Shown in pieces: positions 1-7,693 of a stretch of 64,000 nt of DNA. The notes below the pieces were generated by a model. The model did no database searches, had not been told where the DNA came from, and saw nothing but the letters and a program-made list of their open reading frames with translations. The stretch spans positions 19,891 through 83,890 of the forward strand of contig JAPPMP010000042.1 of assembly GCA_028819005.1 (NCBI GenBank), read 5' to 3'. Origin of the DNA: Acidimicrobiaceae bacterium. Lineage in GTDB: Bacteria; Actinomycetota; Acidimicrobiia; Acidimicrobiales; Aldehydirespiratoraceae. The translations under genes and the position numbers were made by a program. Every line of letters starts with the position of its first letter. Position 1 is the stretch's first letter.

Positions 1-1
1 G

Positions 2-823
2 CCGCCGTTGGTGATGCCCGAAAGCGAGCGACGGGAAATGAACAACGGTCAAGACACGACGCTGTTCGCCGGTCTCCATCAGCTCGCGTCCGAAAAGTTG
101 TGGCCCGCGGGACCAGACACCGTGGTGGTGATCGACACACACTGGTTCACCACCATCGAGCACATTGTCAGTTCCCACGGCGTCAGGCAGGGCCTGTTCA
201 CCTCCGACGAACTGCCCCGCGGAATGGCGCAGATGCCCTACAAGATCGTTGGTGACCCTGAACTGGCCGAGACTTGGGCCGCATGTGCCGACGACCGCGA
301 CGACACCTGGATCACGGCCATCGACGATCCTCATCTGCCGATCCACTATCCCACCGTCAACCTGCTCGAGTTTCTCCAGACAAACCAGAGATGGGTCTCA
401 GCAGGCGTCTGCCAGACCGCTGACCCCCAGGATTTTCTGCTGTTCGGCGAGCTGCTAGCTGCCGCGGTACGCGGAATCGACCGGAGGGTCGTGGTACTGG
501 CCAGCGGCGGACTGAGCCACCGTTTCTGGCCGTTGCGCGAGTTCCGCTCACACGAGGCCGCCGACCCCGACCGCCATATTCGAACGCCACAAGCCGCCGT
601 TGCCGACCGTCAGGTCATCGAATGGCTCAAAGCCGGGAACCACGCCGCAGTGCTCGACTTCGTGCCCGAGTATCGCAGTCACGCGCCAGAAGGCTATTTC
701 GGTCACTATCTGACAATGCTCGGCGCACTCGGGGCGGCGGGTTGCACAGCTCGCGGGACACAGTTCGGCGAATACGAATCTGTGTCCGGCACCGGCCAAG
801 TCCACATATGGTTTGACCTGTGA
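2..823 (+). CDS. Extradiol ring-cleavage dioxygenase, HpaD/LigB type (5' partial)
   Basis: Type II (LigB-fold) extradiol dioxygenase, most like 3,4-dihydroxyphenylacetate 2,3-dioxygenase, which opens a catechol ring with O2 and Fe(II). The reading frame is open to the left edge of the window, and the visible part begins at the LMPESERR segment that normally lies about 15-20 residues into the family. The true start is therefore outside, and the in-frame TTG/ATG near the edge should not be trusted. Visible family signatures are VVVIDTHWFTT with the metal-binding His, DELPRGM, IDDPHLPIHYPTVNL, and LASGGLSHRFWPLRE. The C-terminus GTGQVHIWFDL is complete. Substrate is inferred from family resemblance only. 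The next gene follows within 10 bp, so they may be co-transcribed. Confidence 0.85.
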   Translation, partial: PPLVMPESERREMNNGQDTTLFAGLHQLASEKLWPAGPDTVVVIDTHWFTTIEHIVSSHGVRQGLFTSDELPRGMAQMPYKIVGDPELAETWAACADDRDDTWITAIDDPHLPIHYPTVNLLEFLQTNQRWVSAGVCQTADPQDFLLFGELLAAAVRGIDRRVVVLASGGLSHRFWPLREFRSHEAADPDRHIRTPQAAVADRQVIEWLKAGNHAAVLDFVPEYRSHAPEGYFGHYLTMLGALGAAGCTARGTQFGEYESVSGTGQVHIWFDL

Positions 824-830
824 GCCCAAT

Positions 831-1556
831 ATGGTTCGACCTGTGAGCAACGCCCCGCAAGCACTCATCATCGTGCATGAACCCGACGGCGTCGGCTGTC
901 AGATTGAAGCGAGGCTCAGCGAAATCGGCTGGGATGTCCACAACCATGTCGTCACCGCCGACTACGAGCGTCCCAACGATCCCGCGCCCTGGCCGGACTT
1001 CGATGACTACGACGTCATCGTGCCGATGGGCTCGATCCGCTCACTCACCGACAAGGACGAGATCTCCAACTGGATCTACGCCGAACTCGAGTTGTTGAGA
1101 GCTGCTCACGAGCGTGGCACGCCGATCCTCGGAGTGTGCTTCGGGGGTCAACTGCTGGCCGAAGCGCTGGGCGGTTCAGTGGAGGCGTCGCCCGTGACTG
1201 AGATCGGCTGGTATGAGATCGATGCGGTGGACGGCGTTGAGAACCCGGTCGGCCCGGGGCCTTGGTTCGAATGGCATCATGACCGTTTCACCGTGCCGCC
1301 CGGCGCTGAGGTTCTGGCCGTCAACGAGAACGCCGTCCAACTCTTCCGAATCGGTCGCTCGGTCGGCACCCAGTTTCACCCCGAGGTCGACCCGGGCCAT
1401 GTGGCAGGTTTCCTGGCGGGATCGGCTGAAGAATACCTCGCCTCGTTGAACCTCGACCGCAAGCAGATGATGGACGAGATGCACTTTCACGAAACGCGCA
1501 ACACCAAACAGTGCCACGCCCTCGTCGACTGGTTCCTCGAACTGTCACAGCCTTGA
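831..1556 (+). CDS. Type 1 glutamine amidotransferase (GMP-synthase-like)
   Basis: Class I glutamine amidotransferase domain of about 241 residues, standing alone without a synthetase domain. The nucleophile elbow GVCFGGQ carries the catalytic Cys, and FHPEVD supplies the His and Glu of the triad. Such stand-alone proteins hydrolyse glutamine or a gamma-glutamyl compound, and the real substrate cannot be read from the sequence. The start is set at ATG 831. TTG 813 (overlapping the previous gene) and GTG 843 are alternatives, and none has a clear Shine-Dalgarno. The start lies in the second copy of a 23-bp imperfect duplication covering the end of the preceding gene. Confidence 0.85.
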   Translation: MVRPVSNAPQALIIVHEPDGVGCQIEARLSEIGWDVHNHVVTADYERPNDPAPWPDFDDYDVIVPMGSIRSLTDKDEISNWIYAELELLRAAHERGTPILGVCFGGQLLAEALGGSVEASPVTEIGWYEIDAVDGVENPVGPGPWFEWHHDRFTVPPGAEVLAVNENAVQLFRIGRSVGTQFHPEVDPGHVAGFLAGSAEEYLASLNLDRKQMMDEMHFHETRNTKQCHALVDWFLELSQP

Positions 1557-1570
1557 CAGGCAATCGTGGA

Positions 1571-1993
1571 TCAGCGGTGAACGACGAAGGCTTGGTGCAG
1601 TCCGGGTCCGAAGCGGTACACGGAGAAGTCGATGTCGAAGGCCACTGCCTCGGTGATCCCGCAGCGCTCCATGACGGCCCAGCTCGTCCTGTCGACTATT
1701 GAGAAGTCCTGGTCGGCGAAGGTCTCGCTGATACGCAGCGCAGCCAGAATGTCTTGGGGGGTGGCGGTGAGCACTTCGGCGACGCGGTGGTCGATGATCG
1801 TGGACACGAGTTCGTCCGCGGCGGCGCGATGTCGTCGGTTTCGTGCAACCGCCCAGGTCTCGACGAGCACATGGTCGGTGGTCGCCAGTCGACCTTGGTG
1901 CTCGCCAAGAAGGCGTACGGCGCGCTGATGTGAGACATCGTCTGCCGCCACCAGCGCGTACCAAGCGCTGGTGTCGACGAAGACGCGGCTCAC
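1571..1993 (-). CDS. vapC: PIN-domain ribonuclease toxin (VapC family)
   Basis: Small PIN-domain protein of 140 residues, the toxin half of a type II toxin-antitoxin pair that cleaves RNA using Mg2+. Acidic active-site residues are in the expected order: Asp7 (VFVDTSA), Glu45 (DHVLVETWA), then Asp96 and Asp101 in QDFSIVDRTSW, with FDIDF near the end. It overlaps the upstream ribbon-helix-helix gene by 4 bp (ATGA), as in vapBC operons. It is convergent with the amidotransferase gene, whose stop lies about 15 bp away. The RNA target is unknown. Confidence 0.85.
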   Translation of the reverse strand: MSRVFVDTSAWYALVAADDVSHQRAVRLLGEHQGRLATTDHVLVETWAVARNRRHRAAADELVSTIIDHRVAEVLTATPQDILAALRISETFADQDFSIVDRTSWAVMERCGITEAVAFDIDFSVYRFGPGLHQAFVVHR

Positions 1994-2271
1994 TCGTGGC
2001 CTGTTCGGGCCCGCCGCTTGGAGTCGAGGTCCTGGCTGAAAGCCTGCTGGACCATCTCGTGTTTGTGGCGGGCGATGTCGGTGGGTTCGGCTCCGGTGCC
2101 GAGCATGCCGATCAAAGGAGCGATTTCGCCGCTGGTGGCGCTGGTTGCTTCATCGTCGGAGCGGATCAGCTCGCGGATGTAGGCGGAGACGCTGAGGCCG
2201 CGTTCGTTGGCGCGGCGCTTGGCCACGGCTCGCAGGGCGGGGCTCAGCAACACGTTGGTAGGTTTGGCCAT
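1990..2271 (-). CDS. vapB: Ribbon-helix-helix antitoxin (VapB/CopG-like)
   Basis: A 93-residue protein with an N-terminal ribbon-helix-helix DNA-binding motif (TNVLLSPALR beta strand, then AVAKRRANERGLSVSAYIRELI). A charged C-terminal tail would wrap the toxin. It is first in the operon and its stop overlaps the vapC start. The family normally represses its own promoter, and the TGCGCA-type repeats directly upstream fit that. The exact antitoxin family was judged from the motif only. Confidence 0.8.
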   Translation of the reverse strand: MAKPTNVLLSPALRAVAKRRANERGLSVSAYIRELIRSDDEATSATSGEIAPLIGMLGTGAEPTDIARHKHEMVQQAFSQDLDSKRRARTGHE

Positions 2272-2285
2272 GCCGCCACACTAGA

Positions 2286-2320
2286 TGTGCATGCGCAATA
2301 TGCGCAACACTATATACGCA
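2286..2320 (-). promoter_or_regulatory. Candidate vapBC operator (TGCGCA repeats)
   Basis: Immediately upstream of the antitoxin start lie TGTGCA (2286-2291), TGCGCA (2292-2297), TGCGCA (2301-2306) and TACGCA (2315-2320). TGCGCA is self-complementary, so a dimeric ribbon-helix-helix repressor could bind side by side. A TATATA stretch between the last two copies could serve as a -10 element. Binding is inferred. Confidence 0.45.
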
Positions 2321-2473
2321 TTGCCGAACGACTGCTCAACCCCGGCCAGGTCCGGCTCCGGTCGCGCGGTTCAGCCACCCGCACGACCAGAACAGAACCT
2401 TGCGGCCCTGTCTGTGGCAGTGCATGCCTTTCTCGCTACTGTTTGACACCTGACGAATCGTGGAGCGAATGAC

Positions 2474-3184
2474 ATGACCACCCGTCCTTTGATCGGACTG
2501 CCCGGTCGTCGCAAGGCTGGACGCGACGTAGCCGGAATGTTGACGACCTTCGCTGATATGCAGATCGACTTGTATTTCGCGAACTACGCGAAGGGTGTGA
2601 TCGCTGCCGGCGGGCTCCCCGTTCATCTGCCCATCGACGTCGATCCGCTGTTGATCATCGACCGGCTCGACGGATTAGTCCTCACGGGAGGGACCGACAT
2701 CGAGCCGAGCCTCTACGGCGCGGAGTCGGAAACAGATATCTACCCTCCCGAACCCGAGCGAGACGACCTCGAGCTCGGCCTGTACAAGGGAGCGCTTCAT
2801 CGCCGGATTCCTGTGCTGGGCATCTGCCGTGGACAACAGATCGTCAACGTCGGCGCCGGGGGCACCTTGCACCAGGACGTGCCACCCCATTCCGGCGTCG
2901 GACATGCTGCTGACCACGAGCTCCACGAGGTCCGGCTCGAACCGAATTCAGTATTGAGAGAGCTGTACGGCGCAACGGTCTGGGTCAACTCGCTCCATCA
3001 TCAGGCGGTAGACGCCGTGGGGGAGGACCTCCGCGTGACCGGATGGTCTGAAGATGGGATTGCAGAGGGACTTGAACACACGAGCCTGCCGATCGTCTGT
3101 GTGCAGTGGCACCCCGAGATGATGTCCACTCGTGACACCGACCCGGCCTTCAGCTGGCTTGTCGAGGCCGCCGGCCGTGGATAG
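2474..3184 (+). CDS. Gamma-glutamyl-gamma-aminobutyrate hydrolase family protein (peptidase C26)
   Basis: PuuD-like class I glutamine-amidotransferase-fold hydrolase of 236 residues. Family members cleave gamma-glutamyl amides such as gamma-Glu-GABA in polyamine breakdown. The N-terminal PLIGLPGRR strand, LVLTGGTDIEPSLYG, the nucleophile motif LGICRGQQIVNV and QWHPEM (catalytic His/Glu) are all present, and length is normal. The start is ATG 2474, just after TGGAGCGAATGAC. The stop overlaps the CoA-transferase gene by 8 bp, suggesting translational coupling. No puuA/B/C genes are visible nearby, so polyamine use is not established. Confidence 0.88.
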   Translation: MTTRPLIGLPGRRKAGRDVAGMLTTFADMQIDLYFANYAKGVIAAGGLPVHLPIDVDPLLIIDRLDGLVLTGGTDIEPSLYGAESETDIYPPEPERDDLELGLYKGALHRRIPVLGICRGQQIVNVGAGGTLHQDVPPHSGVGHAADHELHEVRLEPNSVLRELYGATVWVNSLHHQAVDAVGEDLRVTGWSEDGIAEGLEHTSLPIVCVQWHPEMMSTRDTDPAFSWLVEAAGRG

Positions 3185-4358
3185 GCCGCTCGACGGGGTT
3201 GCCGTTGTAGCTCTCGAACAGGCAGTAGCGGCTCCCTTCGCCACGCGTCAATTGGCTGATCTCGGTGCGACAGTGCTCAAGGTCGAGCGACCGGGCGAGG
3301 GCGACTTTGCGCGTGACTACGACTCCGCGATGGGCGGCACGTCGGCGTTCTTCGTCTGGTCCAACCGCGGAAAGCAGAGCATCGAGCTGGACCTGAAGGA
3401 TCCGCAACAGCGGTCGACGTTCGACCAGTTGGTGGCCGGCGCCGACGTTTTCATTCAGAACCTGTCGCCTGCAGCGGCTCAACGCGCCGGGATCCTTGCC
3501 GAGCAGCTGCGAGCAGAGCAACCCCAACTCATCGCCTGCGACGTCTCGGGGTATGGACTCGGCGGGCCTCGAACCGATGACAAGGCATACGACCTCGCGG
3601 TGCAGGCCGAAGCCGGCGCGGTCGCCCTCACCGGTACTGTCGATCAAGCCTGCAAAGTCGGGTTCTCGGTGGCGGACGTGTCGGCGGCCATGTACGCGTT
3701 CTCGTCGATTCTGGCTGCTCTGTACCGCAAGCAGGCGACGGGTGAGGGTGCCACAATCGAAGTGTCGATGCTCGAGAGCCTCGCGGAATGGACGTCGGCG
3801 CCGACCTTCGCGGCCGTGGGCACAGGGGTGATTCCGCCGAGAGCGGGTCATCGCCACACGATGATCGCGCCTTACGGGCTGTATCAGATGAGCAACGGAG
3901 AGAACATCATGATCGGCTGTCAAAGCAACCGGGAATGGGTGTCGTTTGCAACCCATGTGCTCGGTGATCAGAGCCTTTGCGAGGACCCGCGGTTTTTCGA
4001 CAACGTTGATCGGGTCGCAAACATCGACGATCTCGAACTGTTGATCAACAGCGTGTTCGCAGCACTTTCGCCCGAGGAGCTACTTGAAAGGCTCGAGCGC
4101 GGCCGTGTGGCGCACAGCTCGGTCCGCGACCCGCACTCGCTGTGGCAGCACGAACAGCTTCGGGCCAGAGACAGGTTCATGACCGTGACCACGCCCACCG
4201 GTACCGCAGAGGTGTACCGCCCGCCGTTCAACATCAGCGGAATCGGTGACCCGGTCGCCTCAGTCCCCGAACTCGGAGCCCACGACCCCGCCTTCGTCCA
4301 ACACCTCCTCAGCCGCGCCAAAACCCGACGGGCCGAGAACGGATCGATGCAGCGCTGA
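3177..4358 (+). CDS. CaiB/BaiF family CoA transferase (class III)
   Basis: Class III CoA transferase of about 393 residues, moving CoA between organic acids through an aspartyl-CoA thioester. Family features are the N-terminal PLDGVAVVALEQ, the glycine- and arginine-rich WSNRGKQSIELDL, the SGYGLGG segment, and the catalytic Asp region DKAYDLAVQAEAG. The start is placed at GTG 3177, overlapping the preceding stop by 8 bp, because the family begins at this point. An upstream ATG at 3132 would add 15 residues read from the previous gene. Donor and acceptor acids are unknown. Confidence 0.88.
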   Translation: MDRPLDGVAVVALEQAVAAPFATRQLADLGATVLKVERPGEGDFARDYDSAMGGTSAFFVWSNRGKQSIELDLKDPQQRSTFDQLVAGADVFIQNLSPAAAQRAGILAEQLRAEQPQLIACDVSGYGLGGPRTDDKAYDLAVQAEAGAVALTGTVDQACKVGFSVADVSAAMYAFSSILAALYRKQATGEGATIEVSMLESLAEWTSAPTFAAVGTGVIPPRAGHRHTMIAPYGLYQMSNGENIMIGCQSNREWVSFATHVLGDQSLCEDPRFFDNVDRVANIDDLELLINSVFAALSPEELLERLERGRVAHSSVRDPHSLWQHEQLRARDRFMTVTTPTGTAEVYRPPFNISGIGDPVASVPELGAHDPAFVQHLLSRAKTRRAENGSMQR

Positions 4359-4387
4359 GCGCCGTGGTCGTCTCCCGCATCGACCGG

Positions 4388-5533
4388 TTACTCGGTGGCG
4401 TCGTCGGCGAGGATGTCAAGGAAGGGCGAGTAGCGATAGACGCGGTTGCGTCGGTGGCCAGTGATTTCAACAACCAACCCCAATTCGACTAATCGATCGA
4501 ACAGGCTGCCGATGGTCGTGGAGGTCGCGCCCAGTTTGGCTGTTGCATACTTGATCGTCAGGATCGGCTGTTCGGCCAGCAGGTTCAGCAGCGGCCAACC
4601 GTACTTGCCGAAGTTCTCAGACGTAGCGATTCGGCGGTGCTCGTCGGTCAGCGCTGACAGTTCACCCGCGACTCGCACCGCATCGCTTGCGGTGGAGTTG
4701 ACCCCGGTGAGGAAGAACTTGAGCCAGCCCTCCCAGTCACCGTGGGTTCTGACGGCGTTGAGCCGGTCGTAGTACTCGAGTCGGTTCTGCTTCAAGAAGA
4801 GGCTCAGGTACAGCAGTGGGCGAGACAGCGCACCACGTTGCACCAACAACAGGGTGATGAGCAATCGGCCGATACGACCATTTCCGTCGAGGAACGGGTG
4901 GATTGTCTCGAATTGTGCGTGAGCAAGTCCGGCCAGCACGAGCGGCGGATCGTCGCTGTCGTTCAAGTAGACCTCCAAATCACGAATGGCTGTTCCGAGG
5001 TCGTCAGGCGACGGCGGAACGAATGCCGCGGTTTCCAGCGTGCAACCCGCGGGACCGACCCAGTTCTGTGACTTGCGAAACTCTCCGGGCGTGCGTTCTT
5101 GGCCCCGCGTCCCGGTCATTAGTTCTTGGTGAACGTTGCGGATGAGCCGACCCGAAAGCGGCAACTCGCTGAGGAGTTCAAGCCCTAGACGCATTGCACG
5201 CACGTAGTTGACTGTCTCGTGGATGTCGGCCACCGGGCTGGTCACACGTGCCTGCACCTCGTGGGCGAACAAGTCGTCGAGGCTCGACTGGGTGCCTTCG
5301 ATTTGCGAGCTGAGCACTGCTTCCCGCCGAACATACGATGCGACGAACCAATCGGGATCGGGCAAGGTACCTGCCATCCCGTCCAAACGCCCCAGAGCTG
5401 TGGTGGCGTCAGACAGCAGACCAAGAAGTTCAGCGTCCCATTGAAGAGGTGGATCGGGTGGCAAGGGTTTCGGCATGAACGCGTTGTATCCGGTTATTTG
5501 TGGTCGGAACCTGCCCGCTCGTTCGCTGGTCAT
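4388..5533 (-). CDS. Fic family protein (AMP-transferase, class II autoinhibited)
   Basis: Fic-domain protein of 381 residues that would transfer AMP (or another nucleotide) to target-protein hydroxyls. The N-terminal Fic_N region holds the inhibitory motif SSQIEG at residues 75-80 (S-x3-E-G), which marks class II Fic proteins with a built-in inhibition helix. The active-site loop HPFLDGNGRIGR is at 212-223 with the catalytic His intact. The C-terminal ~90 residues (ILTIKYATAKLGATSTTIGSL region) look like a winged-helix DNA-binding domain. The start at 5533 has a good AAGGAG ribosome site. Repeated TATTCCATT-like sites upstream suggest autoregulation. Confidence 0.92.
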   Translation of the reverse strand: MTSERAGRFRPQITGYNAFMPKPLPPDPPLQWDAELLGLLSDATTALGRLDGMAGTLPDPDWFVASYVRREAVLSSQIEGTQSSLDDLFAHEVQARVTSPVADIHETVNYVRAMRLGLELLSELPLSGRLIRNVHQELMTGTRGQERTPGEFRKSQNWVGPAGCTLETAAFVPPSPDDLGTAIRDLEVYLNDSDDPPLVLAGLAHAQFETIHPFLDGNGRIGRLLITLLLVQRGALSRPLLYLSLFLKQNRLEYYDRLNAVRTHGDWEGWLKFFLTGVNSTASDAVRVAGELSALTDEHRRIATSENFGKYGWPLLNLLAEQPILTIKYATAKLGATSTTIGSLFDRLVELGLVVEITGHRRNRVYRYSPFLDILADDATE

Positions 5534-5542
5534 CTCGCTCCT

Positions 5543-5611
5543 TATTCCATTCGTTGGAGATTGTAGCCAGCGGATTGCCTCTTATTCTATTATTACGTAA
5601 AAAATGGAATA
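5543..5611 (-). promoter_or_regulatory. Candidate Fic operator sites (TATTCYATT repeats)
   Basis: TATTCCATT at 5543-5551 lies next to the fic ribosome site. TATTCTATT (5583-5591) and AATGGAATA (5603-5611) form an inverted repeat with an 11-bp spacer in an A/T-rich stretch that contrasts with its surroundings. A weaker TATTCTAG follows near 5640. The arrangement suits a dimeric winged-helix repressor, possibly the C-terminal domain of Fic itself. This is inferred from pattern only. Confidence 0.4.
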
Positions 5612-5687
5612 GATGTGCTCGCGGGAACTCGCCGCCTCATATTCTAGTATTTGTTCGGGTCCGTTGGTAGCCCGTGCTAGTCGCCGA

Positions 5688-6128
5688 TCAGGTGTCAAAC
5701 GACAGGCCTGCGTTGGTCACCTCGACGCGCAGATTCTCGGCGCGCAGGGCTTCTTCCAGTCGAGGGGATTCGGCGGCCAGGAACACGTCGGCATGTAGAT
5801 GAACAGCGGCAGCAAGTGCTTCAGCACCGAGCAGGTTCAAACTATGGCGCCGCTTGAGATCACCTATGAGAGGTCCCAAGGTTCGCATGCTCAGCAGGCC
5901 GATGTCTTCAGGCAAGTCCAACAACTTGCTCAATGCCTGTCGGCGGATCATCGGCGGCTGTTTTGCGAAGGGCCCGGAGAGAACACCGGCTCGGTCGGCC
6001 CCGTTCATCGCCGCTTGGCACAGGCGCACATACCAGCAACCGGTGGTGAAGACAGGTTCGTCAAGGTTCGGGGGCTCATTGCCACGCAGCAACGAGCCAA
6101 GGATCTGGTCGTCTACTAGTTGTGTCAC
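5688..6128 (-). CDS. PIN-like toxin candidate, partner of an AbrB-type protein
   Basis: A 146-residue protein that resembles a degenerate PIN domain. It starts with LVDDQILGSLLRG, like the first acidic strand of PIN proteins. It ends with LLGAEALAAAVHLHADVFLAAESPRL, matching the usual helix-strand layout where PIN domains carry a late acidic residue, although here the end reads AES rather than TDD. It overlaps the upstream AbrB-like gene by 4 bp, the classic antitoxin-toxin arrangement. Nuclease activity is not certain because the acidic set is incomplete. Confidence 0.6.
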   Translation of the reverse strand: MTQLVDDQILGSLLRGNEPPNLDEPVFTTGCWYVRLCQAAMNGADRAGVLSGPFAKQPPMIRRQALSKLLDLPEDIGLLSMRTLGPLIGDLKRRHSLNLLGAEALAAAVHLHADVFLAAESPRLEEALRAENLRVEVTNAGLSFDT

Positions 6129-6367
6129 TCGGTGGCCAGTTCCGGATCCCCGAAGCCTCGGCTTGAGTTCTCCCAGTCTGCGTCGGTGATCGATGCCAGC
6201 ACCTCGGCACGCAGATCCGCTATCCGGCCAGGGAGTAGGAGCATCGCGTCGCCCAGGTCAAGGTAGGCCACATCGCCGCCGTCATGGAGGCCCCAACGCC
6301 GCCGCGGTGCCGCGGGCAGGCTCATCTGTCCCCGGTGCGATACGCGCAGGTCGCCTGTGTTCGTCAT
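6125..6367 (-). CDS. AbrB/SpoVT-type antitoxin candidate
   Basis: An 80-residue protein with an N-terminal swapped-hairpin AbrB-like DNA-binding segment (GDLRVSHRGQMSLPAAPRRRWGL, then GDVAYLDLGDAMLLLP). A short helical tail follows that probably binds the PIN-like partner encoded immediately downstream. The 4-bp overlap and order (antitoxin first) support a toxin-antitoxin module. This is the second such module within 5 kb, alongside vapBC and next to a Fic gene. Confidence 0.7.
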   Translation of the reverse strand: MTNTGDLRVSHRGQMSLPAAPRRRWGLHDGGDVAYLDLGDAMLLLPGRIADLRAEVLASITDADWENSSRGFGDPELATE

Positions 6368-6552
6368 ACGATCACCCTACAAGGAGCTTCGGGATTCTAC
6401 AAGGCGTGTCGAGATGTGGGCGTCTGCCACGGGTCGTCGGCAAAGAAACGGCGGCAACTCGAAGGGATGGAAGATACACGCGCCCGGCCCCAACAAGTAT
6501 TACCTGAGGCGGCATATCCTTGGGGCTGGCACCGAATCAGAAAGCGGCAAGA

Positions 6553-7440
6553 ATGAACACAGAGCAGTTCAACAAGATCAAGCAGGCAGACGGTTTCGTT
6601 GCCGCGCTCGACCAGAGCGGTGGGAGCACGCCCAAGGCCCTGAAGCTCTACGGAGTCGCCGAAGACACTTATCAGGGTGACGCTGAGATGTTTGACCTCG
6701 TGCACGAGATGCGCAGCCGCATAGTGACCAGCTCCAGCTTCAACGGTGACCGGATCCTCGGCGCGATCCTCTTCGAGATGACGATGGATCGCGATATCTC
6801 AGGGCAACCGAGCGCCTCCTACCTGTGGGAAGAGAAGCGTGTGGTGCCGTTTCTCAAGGTGGACAAGGGTCTGGACACGGAATCCAACAGCACCCAGATC
6901 ATGAAGCCGATGCCCGCACTCGGCGAACTGCTCGAGCGGGCCACTGACAAGGGCGTTTTCGGCACCAAGATGCGCTCGGTCATCAACGAAGCTGACCAGG
7001 CCGGCGTCGATGCGGTTGTCGAGCAGCAATTCGAGGTAGGCGAGCAGATCCTCGCGGCCGGCCTGATGCCGATCATCGAGCCCGAAGTCAACATCAACAG
7101 CTCCACCAAAGCGGAAGCCGAAATGATGCTGAAGGCGGCGATTCTCGCGCATCTCGACCAACTGGGCGAAGACCAGTCGGTGATGCTGAAGCTCACCCTG
7201 CCCTCCGAGGACGGGTTCTACAGCGACGTGATCGCCCATCCGCGGGTCCTGCGGGTCGTGGCCCTGTCAGGCGGATACAGCCGTCAAGAATCCAACGAAC
7301 GGCTCTCCCGCCAGCATGGAATGGTCGCCAGTTTCTCACGGGCGCTCACCGAGGGGCTCAACGCTCAGCAGAGCAAAGAAGAGTTCGACGCCATGCTCGA
7401 CTCCTCTATCGGAAGCATCTTCGAAGCTTCCTGCACATGA
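6553..7440 (+). CDS. Fructose-bisphosphate aldolase class I
   Basis: Class I (Schiff-base) fructose-1,6-bisphosphate aldolase of 295 residues, interconverting fructose-1,6-bisphosphate with DHAP and glyceraldehyde-3-phosphate in the cytoplasm. Family hallmarks are the N-terminal ADGFVAALDQSGGSTPKAL, FLKVDKGL, the barrel strand PIIEPEVNI, and SVMLKLTLP. The start at ATG 6553 matches the family N-terminus. An upstream in-frame ATG at 6520 would add eleven residues without support. The gene stands alone between the AbrB/PIN module and an SDR remnant. Confidence 0.92.
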   Translation: MNTEQFNKIKQADGFVAALDQSGGSTPKALKLYGVAEDTYQGDAEMFDLVHEMRSRIVTSSSFNGDRILGAILFEMTMDRDISGQPSASYLWEEKRVVPFLKVDKGLDTESNSTQIMKPMPALGELLERATDKGVFGTKMRSVINEADQAGVDAVVEQQFEVGEQILAAGLMPIIEPEVNINSSTKAEAEMMLKAAILAHLDQLGEDQSVMLKLTLPSEDGFYSDVIAHPRVLRVVALSGGYSRQESNERLSRQHGMVASFSRALTEGLNAQQSKEEFDAMLDSSIGSIFEASCT

Positions 7441-7514
7441 CCCCCACGGACGCGACCGGGACGACCGGATTGAGTGTCAGGCGGGTCGGCGCATAGACAA
7501 ATTGGAGGCACATC

Positions 7515-7667
7515 ATGGGTCGAATCGGTGACTGCTATGACGACATAGCCCCTGTTGCGGTGTTCTTGGCGAGTGAGGGTTGCGGCTATATGACAGGCAA
7601 CACCCTGTTCGTCGATGGCGGAGGCCACATCAACGGCTCGTCATGGGCCCCCGACCTCGGCGAGTGA
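7515..7667 (+). pseudogene. C-terminal remnant of a short-chain dehydrogenase (SDR)
   Basis: A 50-codon open frame encodes only the last part of an SDR: a DDIAPVAVFLASEG helix, the YMTGNTLFVDGGGH segment that precedes the C-terminus, and a short tail. The Rossmann nucleotide-binding half and the catalytic Ser-Tyr-Lys are absent. A ribosome-site-like GGAGG sits 8 bp before ATG 7515, so it could be translated, but it cannot be an active dehydrogenase. Confidence 0.75.
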
Positions 7668-7693
7668 ACGGGCCGCGGCTAGTTGACGCGGGG

